A program made the translations under genes and the position numbers. The notes beneath the pieces were generated by a model that saw nothing but the letters and a program-made list of their open reading frames with translations, was not told where the DNA came from and did no database searches. Shown one piece after another: positions 35,268-45,404 of a stretch of 64,000 bases of DNA. How positions within the stretch are numbered: the stretch's first letter is position 1; each line of letters opens with the position of its first letter. This stretch comes from Pseudomonas viridiflava (lineage in GTDB: Bacteria; Pseudomonadota; Gammaproteobacteria; Pseudomonadales; Pseudomonadaceae), in assembly GCF_900602065.1 (NCBI RefSeq), contig NZ_UWFN01000209.1, forward strand, positions 1-64,000. The letters run 5' to 3'.

Positions 35268-36296
35268 TTATTTCTTTGCGGCGGCTCGGGCATCTGCCAG
35301 CCAGCCGTCGTAGGCAGCCTGGTGAGCCGCAATCCATTCAGCCGCGTGGCGCTTGATGTCCGCAGCAGAGTTTTCGCCGTTGTGCATTTTCAGGTTCTGA
35401 GCACTTTCATCATCAGTAGTGATTTGCATCTCGGACAAAAACTTGACCGCTACCGGATTCTTCTCGGCAAAATCCTTGTTCAACACCGCGCGAATGTTGT
35501 CCACCGCAAAGCCCAGATTTTTGCCTTTGTAAGTGGTGTTAACGTCGTTTTTCCCGCCGGGAAGGTCGGTCCTTGGAACGCTTAGCCAGACCACATCCCT
35601 GCCCTCGACCAGTACGGTGGAGATCCACTGTGGAACCCAGGTGAAGTAGAGGATTGGCTTACCCTCTTTATAGCGGGCAATGGTGTCGGCCATCAGGGCG
35701 AAGTAAGAGCCACGGTTGTCGGTGACCGTCTTTTCAAGGCCGTAGGCCTGCATATGGTGTTCGACGACAACCTCACAGCCCCATCCGGGGTTGCACCCCG
35801 TCATATCGGCTTTACCGTCGCCATTGCTGTCGAACAACTTGGCAATTTCCGGCTTTTTCAGGTCTTCGACTGAAGTGATTTTGTATTGATCAGCAGTTTT
35901 CTTGTCGATCATGTACCCCTGCAATACACCGGGCATGATGCTGCCGATTTTCACCATGGTGTCGTCCCCGCCCGCTTTGGCGTAGAACGACGCATGCAAC
36001 TGCTCCCAGGCATGCACGGTGAAGTCTGCGTCACCATAAGACAGCGCGAGCATCATTGCCGGATAGTCAGTCTCCTTGGGCTGCTGCACGTTGTAGCCCA
36101 GATCTTTGAGCCCGGCCATGGCAATTTCACCGCGGAATCGCTCTTCGGCAATGGTTGGAAAAATCGGTGTGATGGATACGCCCTTGCCAGGTTCCTGAGC
36201 AGCAGTAGCAAAAGCCGGTGTTATGGCGATCGCCAGAGCGGCCATACAACGAATCATTTTTATTTTTACACTGTGTTTGTCAGCATTCATCGTCAT
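35268..36296 (-). CDS. Glycine betaine/choline-type ABC substrate-binding protein (ProX-like)
   Basis: A 342-residue periplasmic protein of the OpuAC/ProX family with a signal peptide (IRCMAALAIAITPAFATA). Family features are GKGVSITPIFPTIAEERFRGE, DADFTVHAWEQLHASFYAKA, the central ADMTGCNPGWGCEVVVEHHM and ILYFTWVPQWISTVLVEG. The aromatic residues in the FTW and WGCE regions suit cation-pi binding of a quaternary ammonium group. ATGs at 36296 and 36290 follow AAGG; the second has better spacing. It lies downstream of ProW- and ProV-like genes. Betaine, choline, carnitine or an N-methylated amino acid are all possible ligands. Confidence 0.9.
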   Translation of the reverse strand: MTMNADKHSVKIKMIRCMAALAIAITPAFATAAQEPGKGVSITPIFPTIAEERFRGEIAMAGLKDLGYNVQQPKETDYPAMMLALSYGDADFTVHAWEQLHASFYAKAGGDDTMVKIGSIMPGVLQGYMIDKKTADQYKITSVEDLKKPEIAKLFDSNGDGKADMTGCNPGWGCEVVVEHHMQAYGLEKTVTDNRGSYFALMADTIARYKEGKPILYFTWVPQWISTVLVEGRDVVWLSVPRTDLPGGKNDVNTTYKGKNLGFAVDNIRAVLNKDFAEKNPVAVKFLSEMQITTDDESAQNLKMHNGENSAADIKRHAAEWIAAHQAAYDGWLADARAAAKK

Positions 36297-36351
36297 CTAC
36301 CTTGCAGGGGGATAAGGGGCAGGCGTACAGCGATCAATTAACGTCCGGCAC

Positions 36352-37317
36352 TTAGTTTTCTTTTAAAGGTGCACCGGTATGTTTTGCTTCAGTCTTTTTT
36401 CCAAGTTTGAACAACATTCCAACGGGCCCTGTCTGGTACCAGCGCTCACCCTTGACGGCACTGTTGCTGCGCTCACCCATGGCCTGGGTCAACCGGTCAA
36501 GGAAGATTGCCAACAGCACCAGCCCAACTCCGCCCACCGTGGCAAGCCCCATGTCCAGTCGACCAATGCCGCGAAGGACCATCAACCCAAGGCCACCGAC
36601 AGAAATCATGGAGGCGATGACCACCATGGACAGCGACAGCATCAGCGCCTGGTTCAGGCCAGCCATGATCGTGGGGGCAGCCAGGGGCAGTTGCACCTTG
36701 AGCAGCATCTGCCGCCGTGTGCAGCCGAACGCCCGGGCGGCTTCGACCTTGTCTTCGGGTACCTGGCGGATGCCCAGATTGGTCAGGCGCACCAATGGCG
36801 CGACCGAGAAAATGATGGTGACCAAGACACCCGGCACGTTACCGATACCAAACAGCATCACTACGGGGACCAGATAAACGAAGGCCGGTAAGGTCTGCAT
36901 CGCATCAAGCCCTGGCCTGAGTATTCTTTCCAGGCGGTCGCTGCGGGCGCAGAGCACACCCAGCGGAACACCGATCACTACGCAAAAGACCAGTGATGTG
37001 AGGACTAACGCCAAGGTTGTCATTGCGTCGTTCCAGACGCCAATCAGCCCCAGAAGCGTGAGCGTGACAAAACAGAGGGCACCCACCTTCTTGCCGCCCA
37101 CCTGCCAACCAAGCAGCGTGGCAAAGATGATGAAAATCGTCGGCGGGATGGACAGCAATCCGCTTTGAATACCGTTGAGTATCTGGTCCACAGGCCATCG
37201 TATGGATCGAAACACTTCACGGAAGTTATGCACCAGATAGTTGAGCACTACTTCAACCCACTGGCCCAGAGGAATAGTGATGCTTTGGAACGGATCAAGA
37301 ACGCTGAAATCGGACAT
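36352..37317 (-). CDS. Glycine betaine-type ABC permease (ProW-like)
   Basis: A 321-residue inner membrane permease. A soluble N-terminal segment is followed by hydrophobic helices and the EAA-type loop [38 protein letters not shown]. The segment [28 protein letters not shown] is characteristic of ProW/OpuAB. It pairs with the ProV-like ATPase 48 bases upstream. Together with ProX it forms an osmoprotectant or quaternary-amine importer; the surrounding catabolic genes favour a nutritional role. Confidence 0.92.
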   Translation of the reverse strand: MSDFSVLDPFQSITIPLGQWVEVVLNYLVHNFREVFRSIRWPVDQILNGIQSGLLSIPPTIFIIFATLLGWQVGGKKVGALCFVTLTLLGLIGVWNDAMTTLALVLTSLVFCVVIGVPLGVLCARSDRLERILRPGLDAMQTLPAFVYLVPVVMLFGIGNVPGVLVTIIFSVAPLVRLTNLGIRQVPEDKVEAARAFGCTRRQMLLKVQLPLAAPTIMAGLNQALMLSLSMVVIASMISVGGLGLMVLRGIGRLDMGLATVGGVGLVLLAIFLDRLTQAMGERSNSAVKGERWYQTGPVGMLFKLGKKTEAKHTGAPLKEN

Positions 37318-37365
37318 GCTGGATACCTGAGTAGCTGAGGCTGATGTTTCGCCCGGTTGACACGG

Positions 37366-38403
37366 TCAGTGACGACTCATTGTCTGCAGCAAAAGACTCT
37401 TGGAAATGGTGCCTTTGAACACGCCCTGCCCATCCACAACGGCGACGGGGTGCACGGCATTGGCGACGATGTGAAAGATGTCTTGCAGCGGAACATCGAC
37501 ATGCAGCGTTGGCCGCGAAGTGTCCCCGTCATACGGATGTTCAGCGCTGAGGGTTGCGACGTCGCCAGCTCGTAGAATCTTCGACGCATCAAAACCCTTG
37601 AAGAAGGCCCTGACGTAATCGTTCACCGGGTTGCAGAGCAACTCTTGGGGAGAGCCAATCTGTACAATGCGCCCGCCTTCCATGATCGCGATGCGATGGC
37701 CGATACGAATGGCCTCTTCGATGTCATGGGAGATAAAAATGATGGTGCGGTGCTGTTCCGCCTGCAGGCGAATAAGCTCACCCTGCATCTCATGACGGAT
37801 GAGTGGATCCAGCGCTGAAAAGGCCTCGTCCATGAGCAGGATCGCAGGGTCATTGGCCAGCGCGCGGGCCAGGCCGACTCGCTGCTGCATACCGCCGGAC
37901 AACTGGTGCGGAAAGCTGTATTCATGACCGGTCAGCCCCACTTGCTCCAGCGCTTTACGGGCGCGCTCGTGGCGCTCTTTTTCATCGATACCCGACACTT
38001 CAAGACCGAAGGCGGCATTGTCGATAACGTTCATGTGCGGCATGAGCGCGAACGACTGGAAAACCATACTCATTTCCTTGCGACGCACATTTAAAAGCGC
38101 CACGTCGGAGAGGCCGGTGATTTCCTTGCCGTTAAGATGAATAGTGCCCGAGGTGGGTTCGATCAGACGATTGAACAAACGGACCATGGTTGACTTGCCG
38201 GACCCCGACAATCCCATGATGACAAAAATCTCGCCACGCTTTACCGAAAATGTAGCGTCAAATACACCGACGACTTGCCCGGTCTTGTTGAAAATTTCAT
38301 TTTTATCCGCCCCGCCGTTGAGCATATCCATTGCTACTTTTGGCTGGGTGCCAAAGACTTTATAGATATTCTTGACCGAGAGTATTTCGTCACCATGACT
38401 CAT
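37366..38403 (-). CDS. Glycine betaine-type ABC ATPase (ProV-like)
   Basis: A 345-residue ABC ATPase. Walker [18 protein letters not shown] near residue 59, the signature [16 protein letters not shown], Walker [14 protein letters not shown] and the switch region [11 protein letters not shown] are all present. The N-terminal extension with [20 protein letters not shown] is typical of ProV. The C-terminal ~100 residues contain only one clear CBS-like repeat ([19 protein letters not shown]), shorter than the CBS pair of E. coli ProV. It is the first gene of the transport operon and is divergent from a LysR regulator. Confidence 0.93.
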   Translation of the reverse strand: MSHGDEILSVKNIYKVFGTQPKVAMDMLNGGADKNEIFNKTGQVVGVFDATFSVKRGEIFVIMGLSGSGKSTMVRLFNRLIEPTSGTIHLNGKEITGLSDVALLNVRRKEMSMVFQSFALMPHMNVIDNAAFGLEVSGIDEKERHERARKALEQVGLTGHEYSFPHQLSGGMQQRVGLARALANDPAILLMDEAFSALDPLIRHEMQGELIRLQAEQHRTIIFISHDIEEAIRIGHRIAIMEGGRIVQIGSPQELLCNPVNDYVRAFFKGFDASKILRAGDVATLSAEHPYDGDTSRPTLHVDVPLQDIFHIVANAVHPVAVVDGQGVFKGTISKSLLLQTMSRH

Positions 38404-38833
38404 AATCCCTTCCTTCTGCGAGTGCTAAAAAAGGTTCGGAAATAGACTGGGCTATCACCGATCAGAATGAACTTGTTATGGCAGCAGAAGAACTTCTTGA
38501 AAGAAAAGAATGAGACATCCTTTGAATCCTCTTATTATTATTTATGGTCAATGACTTCTGAGTGGGACGAGAGCCTTGATGACAAAGTTATTACCTTAGC
38601 CCCGCAACGTCTAACAACATTTCGTCCAATCAATCAATAACGTCAGGTTATTGATCAGCACATATCCAAAAACGACACGCTTGGCGGTCCCTTATGGACA
38701 GCGCCTGCCTACGCCTGTCATAAGGCTAGCGAGAGGCGGTTATCAGCGATGCAGGCTGTTGCGAAGTACTGGCGACCCGCCTCGGTCACGAGCCCTCTAC
38801 ACCCGTTTTCCAGGAAAATGGATACCTTAGGTT
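38404..38833. promoter_or_regulatory. Divergent promoter region between the ProV-like operon and a LysR gene
   Basis: A 430-base gap between divergent genes. The first half is AT-rich (for example TCTTATTATTATTTATGG at 38530-38547), consistent with promoters. No gene, REP element or clear operator was found. Confidence 0.4.
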
Positions 38834-39787
38834 ATGGTTAAGCACATCGACCCTGACAACACGTTATTAAAGATGCCGTCGCTCAAAGCGGTGAAATCCT
38901 TTGTGGCCGCCGCGAAATACCAGAGCTTCACGCGTGCCGCAGAGGCGCTTTGCGTGACTCAGGCCGCTATCAGCCGACAGATTCGCGAGCTGGAAGCTTA
39001 TCTGGGCGTCGAACTGTTCAGGCGGGTTGGCAGAGCGGTCGAGCTTACCGAAGCGGGCTCTGCTTTTTTCGATGCGGCGCAACTGTCCTTCGTCAACATT
39101 TCCCAGGCGGCGAAGCGAGTCGGCGCTTACAAGGCTGGCAAGTCAGAGCTGACCCTGTGCTGCTCCGCCGCGTTTGCCGCACTGTGGCTTTCCCCGAAAC
39201 TGCCGGGGTTCTTCAGCCAGAATCAGGACATCGACCTTAATCTGATCAGCACGCAAAACTTCCTTTCAATGGAGCCCGGTGTTACACCTGATATCTTCAT
39301 CACTAAATTTTCCAGCGTGCAGAGTGGTTACCGTAACTATCCGCTGTTTCACGACGTGATATTCCCCGTGTGCACCCCTCAGTATCGCGACGAGCATCCG
39401 GAGCTCGCGACCCTGGAAGGCCTGCGCGACAGCGCCCTGCTCAACTTGAGCCCCTACGGGCGCTCACAAGTGGCAGAACATGTTGACTGGAGCGTCTGGC
39501 TCGCCTTCCATGACACCGATATAGAAAAGCGCCCGCACGACCGGCCTCATGTCTTCAGTGCCAATGACTACAACGTGGTGATCAATATGGCGCTGGCCAA
39601 TCAGGGCGTGGCACTCGGCTGGAGCCAGTTGGTAGCCGAATTGATTGAAAGCGGCGCACTGGTTCGCCCTATTCAGAAAGAAGTGGTCCACAAGGACTCT
39701 CAACACTACCTCGCGTTCAGGGAAGACCGGGCCAATGACCACGCGTGCTGCAAATTGCGCGACTGGCTGCTCTCCTATTTCACGTAA
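38834..39787 (+). CDS. LysR-family transcriptional regulator, GcvA-like
   Basis: A 317-residue regulator with the helix-turn-helix at residues ~18-45 (KSFVAAAKYQSFTRAAEALC, VTQAAISRQIRELEAYLG). The effector domain starts near LTLCCSAAFAALWLSPKL. A second ATG at 38873 would remove 13 residues and give the more usual N-terminus (MPSLKAVKSFVAA), but neither start has a strong ribosome site. It is divergent from the ProVWX operon and upstream of the Rieske/DapA/ALDH genes, so it may regulate either or both. Confidence 0.88.
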   Translation: MVKHIDPDNTLLKMPSLKAVKSFVAAAKYQSFTRAAEALCVTQAAISRQIRELEAYLGVELFRRVGRAVELTEAGSAFFDAAQLSFVNISQAAKRVGAYKAGKSELTLCCSAAFAALWLSPKLPGFFSQNQDIDLNLISTQNFLSMEPGVTPDIFITKFSSVQSGYRNYPLFHDVIFPVCTPQYRDEHPELATLEGLRDSALLNLSPYGRSQVAEHVDWSVWLAFHDTDIEKRPHDRPHVFSANDYNVVINMALANQGVALGWSQLVAELIESGALVRPIQKEVVHKDSQHYLAFREDRANDHACCKLRDWLLSYFT

Positions 39788-40136
39788 CACGCCTCTTAAA
39801 TAGCCCTTCACTCTCCGTGATAAAGCCAATCACACTCTGGTTTGTCACGGTCAGGGCGTTGAAATATGCTTGCGATACTCTTCGCTTCGCACACTTCCCC
39901 TGCCCTGCTTTCCCCGTGCGCCTCTCACGATTGATAACATTTGTTTATGCATTGCCTGACCTAAAAGTTTCTTGTTGAACGTCGATTTGTACACGTAACC
40001 TTCACAAAAGCCGGAAGAACTGACGGTTGGCCGTTTACAGATGTTTGTCAGGATCATCGCGTCATCATTGAACATTTCAAGTGACGGTCAATACCGAGTT
40101 TCGAACCAATAATGATCGGCTGCAGCTCCCTTACCG
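39788..40136. promoter_or_regulatory. Intergenic region upstream of the Rieske oxygenase gene
   Basis: A 349-base region separating the LysR gene from the co-directional Rieske gene. It probably holds the promoter of the catabolic operon. No terminator with a T tract, REP element or coding region was recognised. Confidence 0.35.
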
Positions 40137-41423
40137 GTGAGCAGCGCCTGGAGCGAATGGAGTGCGTGGGACGTGAATATCAGATCAGCCGTTTCTCAGC
40201 TTATTGCACAACGCAAACCTCGACACGCTCTCCCAGGAGCGCTTTACAGCGATCCGGATGTCTATCAACAAGACCTTGAACAGCTGTGGCACAAAGACTG
40301 GATTTTCGCGGGTCACACCTTCGAACTAGAGAAATCCGGGCAGTACCTTTCACTGCAGATCGGTCAGTATCCGGTTGCCGTAGTTCGTGGTGCCGATGGC
40401 GAGATCCGCGCATTCCATAACGCCTGTCGGCACCGGGGCTCAAAGGTATGCCCCGAGGCTAAAGGCAAAGTCGCCAAACTGGTCTGCCCTTACCACAAGT
40501 GGACTTTTGAGCTGGATGGGCGGCTATTGTTTGCTGGCAACATGGGCGACGATTTCTACAAGTCCCAGTACAACCTCAAGCCCGTGCATTGTGAAATCGT
40601 CAACACCTACATTTATGTCTGTGTGGCTGACGTAGCCCCTGATTTCTCCACTTTCCGTGAAGCAGTAACGCCTTTCCTTGCGCCTCATCTGCTGGATGAC
40701 TGCAGGGTCGCTTTCGAATCGAACCTGATTGAAAAAGGCAACTGGAAGCTGGTCTTCGAAAACAACCGCGAATGCTATCACTGTGACGGTACCCACCCTG
40801 AACTGATGAATTCGTTCGTGGAAAACCTCTCGGTTGCAGGCGTCGGCGGCAGTGATGACCCGGAGCTAAAAGCACACTGGGACCGCTGCGAAGCCGCAGG
40901 CATGCCTAGCCAGTTGGTCATGGACGAAGCCGGGCGCTTCCGCATTACCCGGATCCCTCTGTCATCGGGCGCGGTCAGCTACACCATGGATGGCAAGCCA
41001 GCAGTGTCTGGCAGGCTGGACAACAGCGGTGAAGCAGACATCGGGGCGCTGCTGTATTTCAACTATCCGTCCACCTGGAATCATTTCCTGGGCGATCACG
41101 CCCTGAGTTTCCGCGTCTTGCCTATTGGCCCTAACGAAACACTGGTGACCACCAAATGGATCGTCAAGAAGACGGCTCAGGAAGGCGTTGACTACGATCT
41201 TGAACGCCTGACCAAAGTCTGGCTCGCCACCAATGATCAGGACCGCACGCTGGTTGAAGGCGCACAAGTGGGTGTGAACTCTCCCGCTTATGAACCCGGG
41301 CCCTTTTCTTCGAAGGCCGAAAATGGCGTCTGCCAGTTTGACGACTGGTATTGCGACATCATGCTCAACAGACTTAAAGATGACAGCGGCAACGCGCCCA
41401 TAAAACTGAAGTCGGTTGGATAA
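40137..41423 (+). CDS. Rieske non-heme iron oxygenase, alpha subunit (GbcA/Stc2-like)
   Basis: A ~428-residue ring-hydroxylating-type oxygenase. The Rieske [2Fe-2S] ligands are C97 and H99 (NACRHRG) and C117 and H120 (CPYHKW). The mononuclear iron site is in NRECYHCDGTHPEL (H215, H220). Relatives demethylate glycine betaine (GbcA), stachydrine (Stc2) or hydroxyproline betaine, or cleave carnitine. The adjacent ProVWX importer and GATase-AraC regulator support a quaternary amine substrate. No reductase gene (GbcB type) lies nearby. The start is uncertain: GTG 40137 lacks a ribosome site, while GTG 40173 has GGAG about 10 bases upstream. Confidence 0.88.
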   Translation: MSSAWSEWSAWDVNIRSAVSQLIAQRKPRHALPGALYSDPDVYQQDLEQLWHKDWIFAGHTFELEKSGQYLSLQIGQYPVAVVRGADGEIRAFHNACRHRGSKVCPEAKGKVAKLVCPYHKWTFELDGRLLFAGNMGDDFYKSQYNLKPVHCEIVNTYIYVCVADVAPDFSTFREAVTPFLAPHLLDDCRVAFESNLIEKGNWKLVFENNRECYHCDGTHPELMNSFVENLSVAGVGGSDDPELKAHWDRCEAAGMPSQLVMDEAGRFRITRIPLSSGAVSYTMDGKPAVSGRLDNSGEADIGALLYFNYPSTWNHFLGDHALSFRVLPIGPNETLVTTKWIVKKTAQEGVDYDLERLTKVWLATNDQDRTLVEGAQVGVNSPAYEPGPFSSKAENGVCQFDDWYCDIMLNRLKDDSGNAPIKLKSVG

Positions 41424-41635
41424 CAGTGTGGCGGTGATTAAGGCAGTCACCGCCAGGCTTTTCTAAAGGACTGACAATAATAACTAACCTTCAGGATGAC
41501 CTTATATTCAGCGGGCATTACTGAGTCACTTCTTACCTCTGCGCCACGACAACACACTGGAACTTTAACGCGTCCGCAGCGGTATCACGTGCGCGTTCAC
41601 TGCTCTTCCGGCCATGACTATTCGGAGTAATCCTC

Positions 41636-42547
41636 TTGAGATTCGAAGGTATTTATACGCCTGCGGTAACCCCGCACACAGCCGATGGTGAAATTGACTG
41701 GGCTGTTTTTCCGGAAGTTCTGGAGTCGCTAATCGAAGCCAACGTGCATGGCATTATTATTGGTGGCTCGACGGGCGAATATTATGCGCAGACCGCCGAA
41801 GAGCGTCTGAAACTTGCTGCCCGGGCCAAAGAAGTTATTGGTTCGCGTGTTCAGTTGATTATTGGCACCGGCGCCACTCGTACCGAAGATGCCGTGCTGT
41901 TTGCCAAGGACGCCAAGGCAATCAAGGCCGACGCGATTCTGGTTACCACTCCCCCCTACGCATTGCCGACCGATCAGGAAAACGCCATTCACGCGTTAAC
42001 CATCGACCGCGCCGCCAACATGCCGATCATGTTGTACAACTACCCCGGGCGCATGTGCGTACAGATGAACGAGGATTACCTCGCTCGCGTAGGCAAATCA
42101 AAAAACGTAGTGGCCATCAAGGAAAGTTCTGGCGACATGGGCCGCGTGCATTTACTCGCTCGTGAATTCCCGCATATCGCGTTGTCCTGCGGCTGGGATG
42201 ATCAGGCACTGGAGTTCTTCGCCTGGGGTGCAAGAAGTTGGGTGTGCGCCGGTTCAAACTTTCTGCCCCGAGAGCATGTGGCTTTATATGAAGCCTGTGT
42301 GGTCGAGAAGAACTTCGACAAAGGCCGGCAAATCATGTCCGCCATGATGCCGCTGATGAATGCGCTGGATGGCGGCAAGTTCGTGCAATGCATCAAGTTT
42401 GGTTGTGAGTTGAACGGCCTGAAAGTCGGAGATGTCCGCGCGCCGTTGCGGCCTCTGAACGGCGAAGACAAACGTAGCCTGCAAACCGTTATCGCCAACG
42501 TGAAACGCACCGTTGCACACATCACATCAGGAGCCAGCCATGCGTGA
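41636..42547 (+). CDS. DapA/NAL-family lyase or aldolase
   Basis: A 303-residue (beta/alpha)8 class I aldolase-family protein. The Schiff-base lysine is K162 (AIKESSGD), the catalytic tyrosine is Y134 (LYNYPGR) and the phosphate/carboxylate-binding GGSTGEYY lies near residues 43-50. It starts at TTG 41636 with GGAG about 8 bases upstream. The family includes dihydrodipicolinate synthase, N-acetylneuraminate lyase, 5-keto-4-deoxyglucarate dehydratase and the pyrroline-4-hydroxy-2-carboxylate deaminase of hydroxyproline breakdown. It is translationally overlapped by an aldehyde dehydrogenase gene. A lyase step giving an aldehyde or semialdehyde is therefore likely; true DapA function in lysine synthesis is not. 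Confidence 0.87.
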   Translation: MRFEGIYTPAVTPHTADGEIDWAVFPEVLESLIEANVHGIIIGGSTGEYYAQTAEERLKLAARAKEVIGSRVQLIIGTGATRTEDAVLFAKDAKAIKADAILVTTPPYALPTDQENAIHALTIDRAANMPIMLYNYPGRMCVQMNEDYLARVGKSKNVVAIKESSGDMGRVHLLAREFPHIALSCGWDDQALEFFAWGARSWVCAGSNFLPREHVALYEACVVEKNFDKGRQIMSAMMPLMNALDGGKFVQCIKFGCELNGLKVGDVRAPLRPLNGEDKRSLQTVIANVKRTVAHITSGASHA

Positions 42548-44057
42548 CCTTCTTACTGCGGATGAATATGCCGCTATTGCACGATCGATTTCGTTTCCCG
42601 CCAACGCGTTTATCAACGGTGCATTCAAACCTTCCGTTTCAGGCAACACGCTGGCAACAACCAACCCGGCAACGGGCGAGTTTCTGACCGATCTGGCGGC
42701 TTGCACGGCCGAGGATGTGGACATCGCGGTTAGCAAGGCCAAAGAAGCGTTCGACGATGGGCGCTGGAGACTGCTTGCGCCAAGCGACCGGAAAGCCGTG
42801 TTACTCAAATTTGCCCGACTGCTCGAAAACAACCGCCACGAACTGGCGGTACTGGAAAGCCTGGACAGCGGCAAACCGGTGCGTGAATGCCAGTTGGTGG
42901 ATGTGCCCGACACTATTCATACCTTGCGCTGGCACGCCGAATTGATCGACAAGCTGTATGACAACACGGCCCCGGTGGGCAACGACGCGCTGACCATGGT
43001 GGTGCGCGAGCCTATCGGAGTGGTGGGCTGCGTGCTGCCGTGGAACTTCCCGCTGTTGATGCTCGCGTGGAAGATCGGGCCGGCGCTGGCCGCCGGTTGT
43101 TCGGTGATCGTCAAACCCGCCGAGCAGACCAGCCTGACCACTCTGCGCGTAGCCGAACTGGCATTCGAAGCGGGTGTACCTGCAGGCGTGCTCAATATCG
43201 TGACAGGTACCGGCAAAGACGTCGGTGAGCCTATCGGCCTGCACAAAGATGTCGACATGGTGAGCTTCACCGGCTCCACCGCGACCGGTCGGCGCTTCCT
43301 GCACTATTCGGCCGATTCAAACCTCAAGCGCGTGGTGCTTGAGTGCGGCGGCAAGAACCCTGCGGTGGTCATGGACGATGCCGAAGACCTGGATCTGGTG
43401 GCTGAGCAGGTGGTCAACGGCGCGTTCTGGAACATGGGCGAAAACTGTTCCGCAACGTCTCGACTGTTGGTTCACGCCTCGGTCAAAGACCAGTTGCTGG
43501 AACGCATGGGTGCCTACATACGCGAGTGGAAAATGGGTAACCCGATGGATCCTCAGAACCGGGTGGGAGCATTGGTCAGCAGCCTCCATTTCGACAAGGT
43601 GAAGTCTTACCTGGACTACGCCAGCGCCGCTAACCTAGACATCGTCTACGGCGGCGATACTCAGGATGGCGCGTTCGTCCAGTTGACCGTGGTGGATGGC
43701 GTAGAACGGGACAGCCGACTGTTTCAGGAGGAAATTTTCGGGCCGGTATTGTCAGTCACCACTTTCAATACGATCTCTGAAGCGATCGCTCTGGCAAACG
43801 ACACGGTCTACGGCCTGGCCGCCTCGGTTTACACCGGCAGCTTGCGCAAAGCGATCAAGCTGTCCCGGGAAATCCGTGCCGGGATTGTCACCGTCAACTG
43901 CTTCGGTGAGGGCGATGCCTCTACCCCGTTTGGCGGCTACAAAGAGTCAGGCTTCGGTGGTCGCGACAAGTCGGTTTTCGCTCACGATCAGTACACCGAA
44001 ATCAAAACCATCTGGATCGATGTGTCTGATCGGTCGGTAGATGAGACCGTAAAATGA
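42540..44057 (+). CDS. NAD(P)-dependent aldehyde dehydrogenase (PuuC-like)
   Basis: A 505-residue aldehyde dehydrogenase with oxyanion Asn169 (LPWNF), general base E268 (LECGGKNP) and nucleophile C303 (GENCSA). The C-terminal end YTEIKTIWI matches the PuuC/gamma-glutamyl-aminobutyraldehyde dehydrogenase clade. The loop GENCSA differs from the GQVC of many ALDHs. ATG 42540 is chosen because AGGAG precedes it; it overlaps the end of the DapA-family gene by 8 bases. Its 3' end overlaps the FAD oxidase start (ATGA). It probably oxidises the aldehyde made by the neighbouring enzymes. Confidence 0.92.
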   Translation: MRDLLTADEYAAIARSISFPANAFINGAFKPSVSGNTLATTNPATGEFLTDLAACTAEDVDIAVSKAKEAFDDGRWRLLAPSDRKAVLLKFARLLENNRHELAVLESLDSGKPVRECQLVDVPDTIHTLRWHAELIDKLYDNTAPVGNDALTMVVREPIGVVGCVLPWNFPLLMLAWKIGPALAAGCSVIVKPAEQTSLTTLRVAELAFEAGVPAGVLNIVTGTGKDVGEPIGLHKDVDMVSFTGSTATGRRFLHYSADSNLKRVVLECGGKNPAVVMDDAEDLDLVAEQVVNGAFWNMGENCSATSRLLVHASVKDQLLERMGAYIREWKMGNPMDPQNRVGALVSSLHFDKVKSYLDYASAANLDIVYGGDTQDGAFVQLTVVDGVERDSRLFQEEIFGPVLSVTTFNTISEAIALANDTVYGLAASVYTGSLRKAIKLSREIRAGIVTVNCFGEGDASTPFGGYKESGFGGRDKSVFAHDQYTEIKTIWIDVSDRSVDETVK

Positions 44058-45400
44058 GCACACATTCCATCAAGCGCCTGCCGGTAGATACCGGTGTTTC
44101 GGGTTGGGAGGCTATTTCCAGACGTGCTACTCCTGTGCGTGAGCTTGATGGGAGCGTGACGGCGGACTGGCTGATCATCGGAGCCGGTTTCGCCGGCCTC
44201 TCCGCGGCACGTCGACTGACCCAATTGCGACCCAGGGATCGCATCGTGGTTGTTGACGCTCACGAGGTTGCTACCGGGCCCGCGGGAAGAAACTCCGGGT
44301 TCATGATCGACGTGCCCCACAGCCTGTCTTCGGGGGAGTACTCAGTGGCAGGCGAATCAGCAACAGCACGGGAAATTGCGCAGAACCGATTCGCTATCGA
44401 TTTTGCCGCTCAGGCTGCACGCGACTACGGCATGGCCAGCGAAACCTTTGACCCTTCGGGCAAGATCAACGCTGCCGCCACAGAGCGCGGCGAACGGCTG
44501 AACGCCAATTACGCGGCGTCGCTCAAAGGCATCGGCGAGCATTATGAGCTCTTCGATGCTGCGCAAATGCGCGACATCACCGGCTCCACTTACTATCACG
44601 GCGGGCTGTACACGCCTGGGGCCGTGATGATCCAACCGGCGCAATACATCCGCGATCTGGCAACCGGACTGAATGAAAAAATCAGCCTGTACGAACGCTC
44701 TCCTATCGTCGAACTGTCACGCTCGGGAAATGACTGGACGGCACGCTCTCATCGCGGTCTGGTGACGGCGCCCAAGGTCATTCTCGCCGTCAACGGGCAC
44801 ATCGAAGACTTCGGGCATTTCCAGGGGCGCCTGCTGCATGTGTTCACGTATGCCTCGATGACTGCCGGTTATCATCACGATGATTTCAAAAGAGCAGTGA
44901 CGGGACGCGAGCGGTGGGCCCTCCTGCCGGCTGACCCCATGGGCGCTACGGTGCGCAAGATCACAGTGGATGGACTTTCACGAATCGTGATTCGCACTAA
45001 ATTCACCTACGATCCGAGCATTCAAGTGACGCCCCAGCGCGTGGCAGATGTCGCCCGGGAACAACGACACTCTCTGGACGCACGCTTTCCGGAATTGAAA
45101 TCAACACCGCTGGAATTCAGCTGGGCGGGTCGTCTGTGCCTGAGCCGCAACAGCGCACCGGCATTCGGGGAAATAGAAGAGAACCTGTATTCAGCGTGCT
45201 GCGAAAACGGCCTCGGAACGGTCAAGAGCACGCTGGCAGGCGTGATGGCGGCTGAGTTGGCGACGGGCATAAAGTCCAGGTTTCTGGATGATTTCAGTAA
45301 TACGCCCGGGCCGAGCAAACTGCCTCCGAAAATCCTCACCCGGCTTGGGGTGAGTTCGGTCATCAGCTGGCAGGCCCTTCGCGCTGGCAAGGAAGGCTGA
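44054..45400 (+). CDS. FAD-dependent amine/amino acid oxidase (PuuB-like DAO family)
   Basis: A 448-residue flavoprotein. The dinucleotide-binding motif is WLIIGAGFAGLSAARRL near residues 40-56, followed by VVDAHEVATGPAGRNSGFM and a C-terminal FSWAGRLCLSRNSAP and CCENGLGTVKSTLAG. This matches the DAO family including PuuB (gamma-glutamylputrescine oxidase) and sarcosine-oxidase-like enzymes. Its ATG overlaps the aldehyde dehydrogenase stop by 4 bases. In a demethylation pathway it could oxidise an N-methylated or imino acid intermediate. The substrate is inferred only from context. Confidence 0.88.
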   Translation: MSTHSIKRLPVDTGVSGWEAISRRATPVRELDGSVTADWLIIGAGFAGLSAARRLTQLRPRDRIVVVDAHEVATGPAGRNSGFMIDVPHSLSSGEYSVAGESATAREIAQNRFAIDFAAQAARDYGMASETFDPSGKINAAATERGERLNANYAASLKGIGEHYELFDAAQMRDITGSTYYHGGLYTPGAVMIQPAQYIRDLATGLNEKISLYERSPIVELSRSGNDWTARSHRGLVTAPKVILAVNGHIEDFGHFQGRLLHVFTYASMTAGYHHDDFKRAVTGRERWALLPADPMGATVRKITVDGLSRIVIRTKFTYDPSIQVTPQRVADVAREQRHSLDARFPELKSTPLEFSWAGRLCLSRNSAPAFGEIEENLYSACCENGLGTVKSTLAGVMAAELATGIKSRFLDDFSNTPGPSKLPPKILTRLGVSSVISWQALRAGKEG

Positions 45401-45404
45401 ACCA

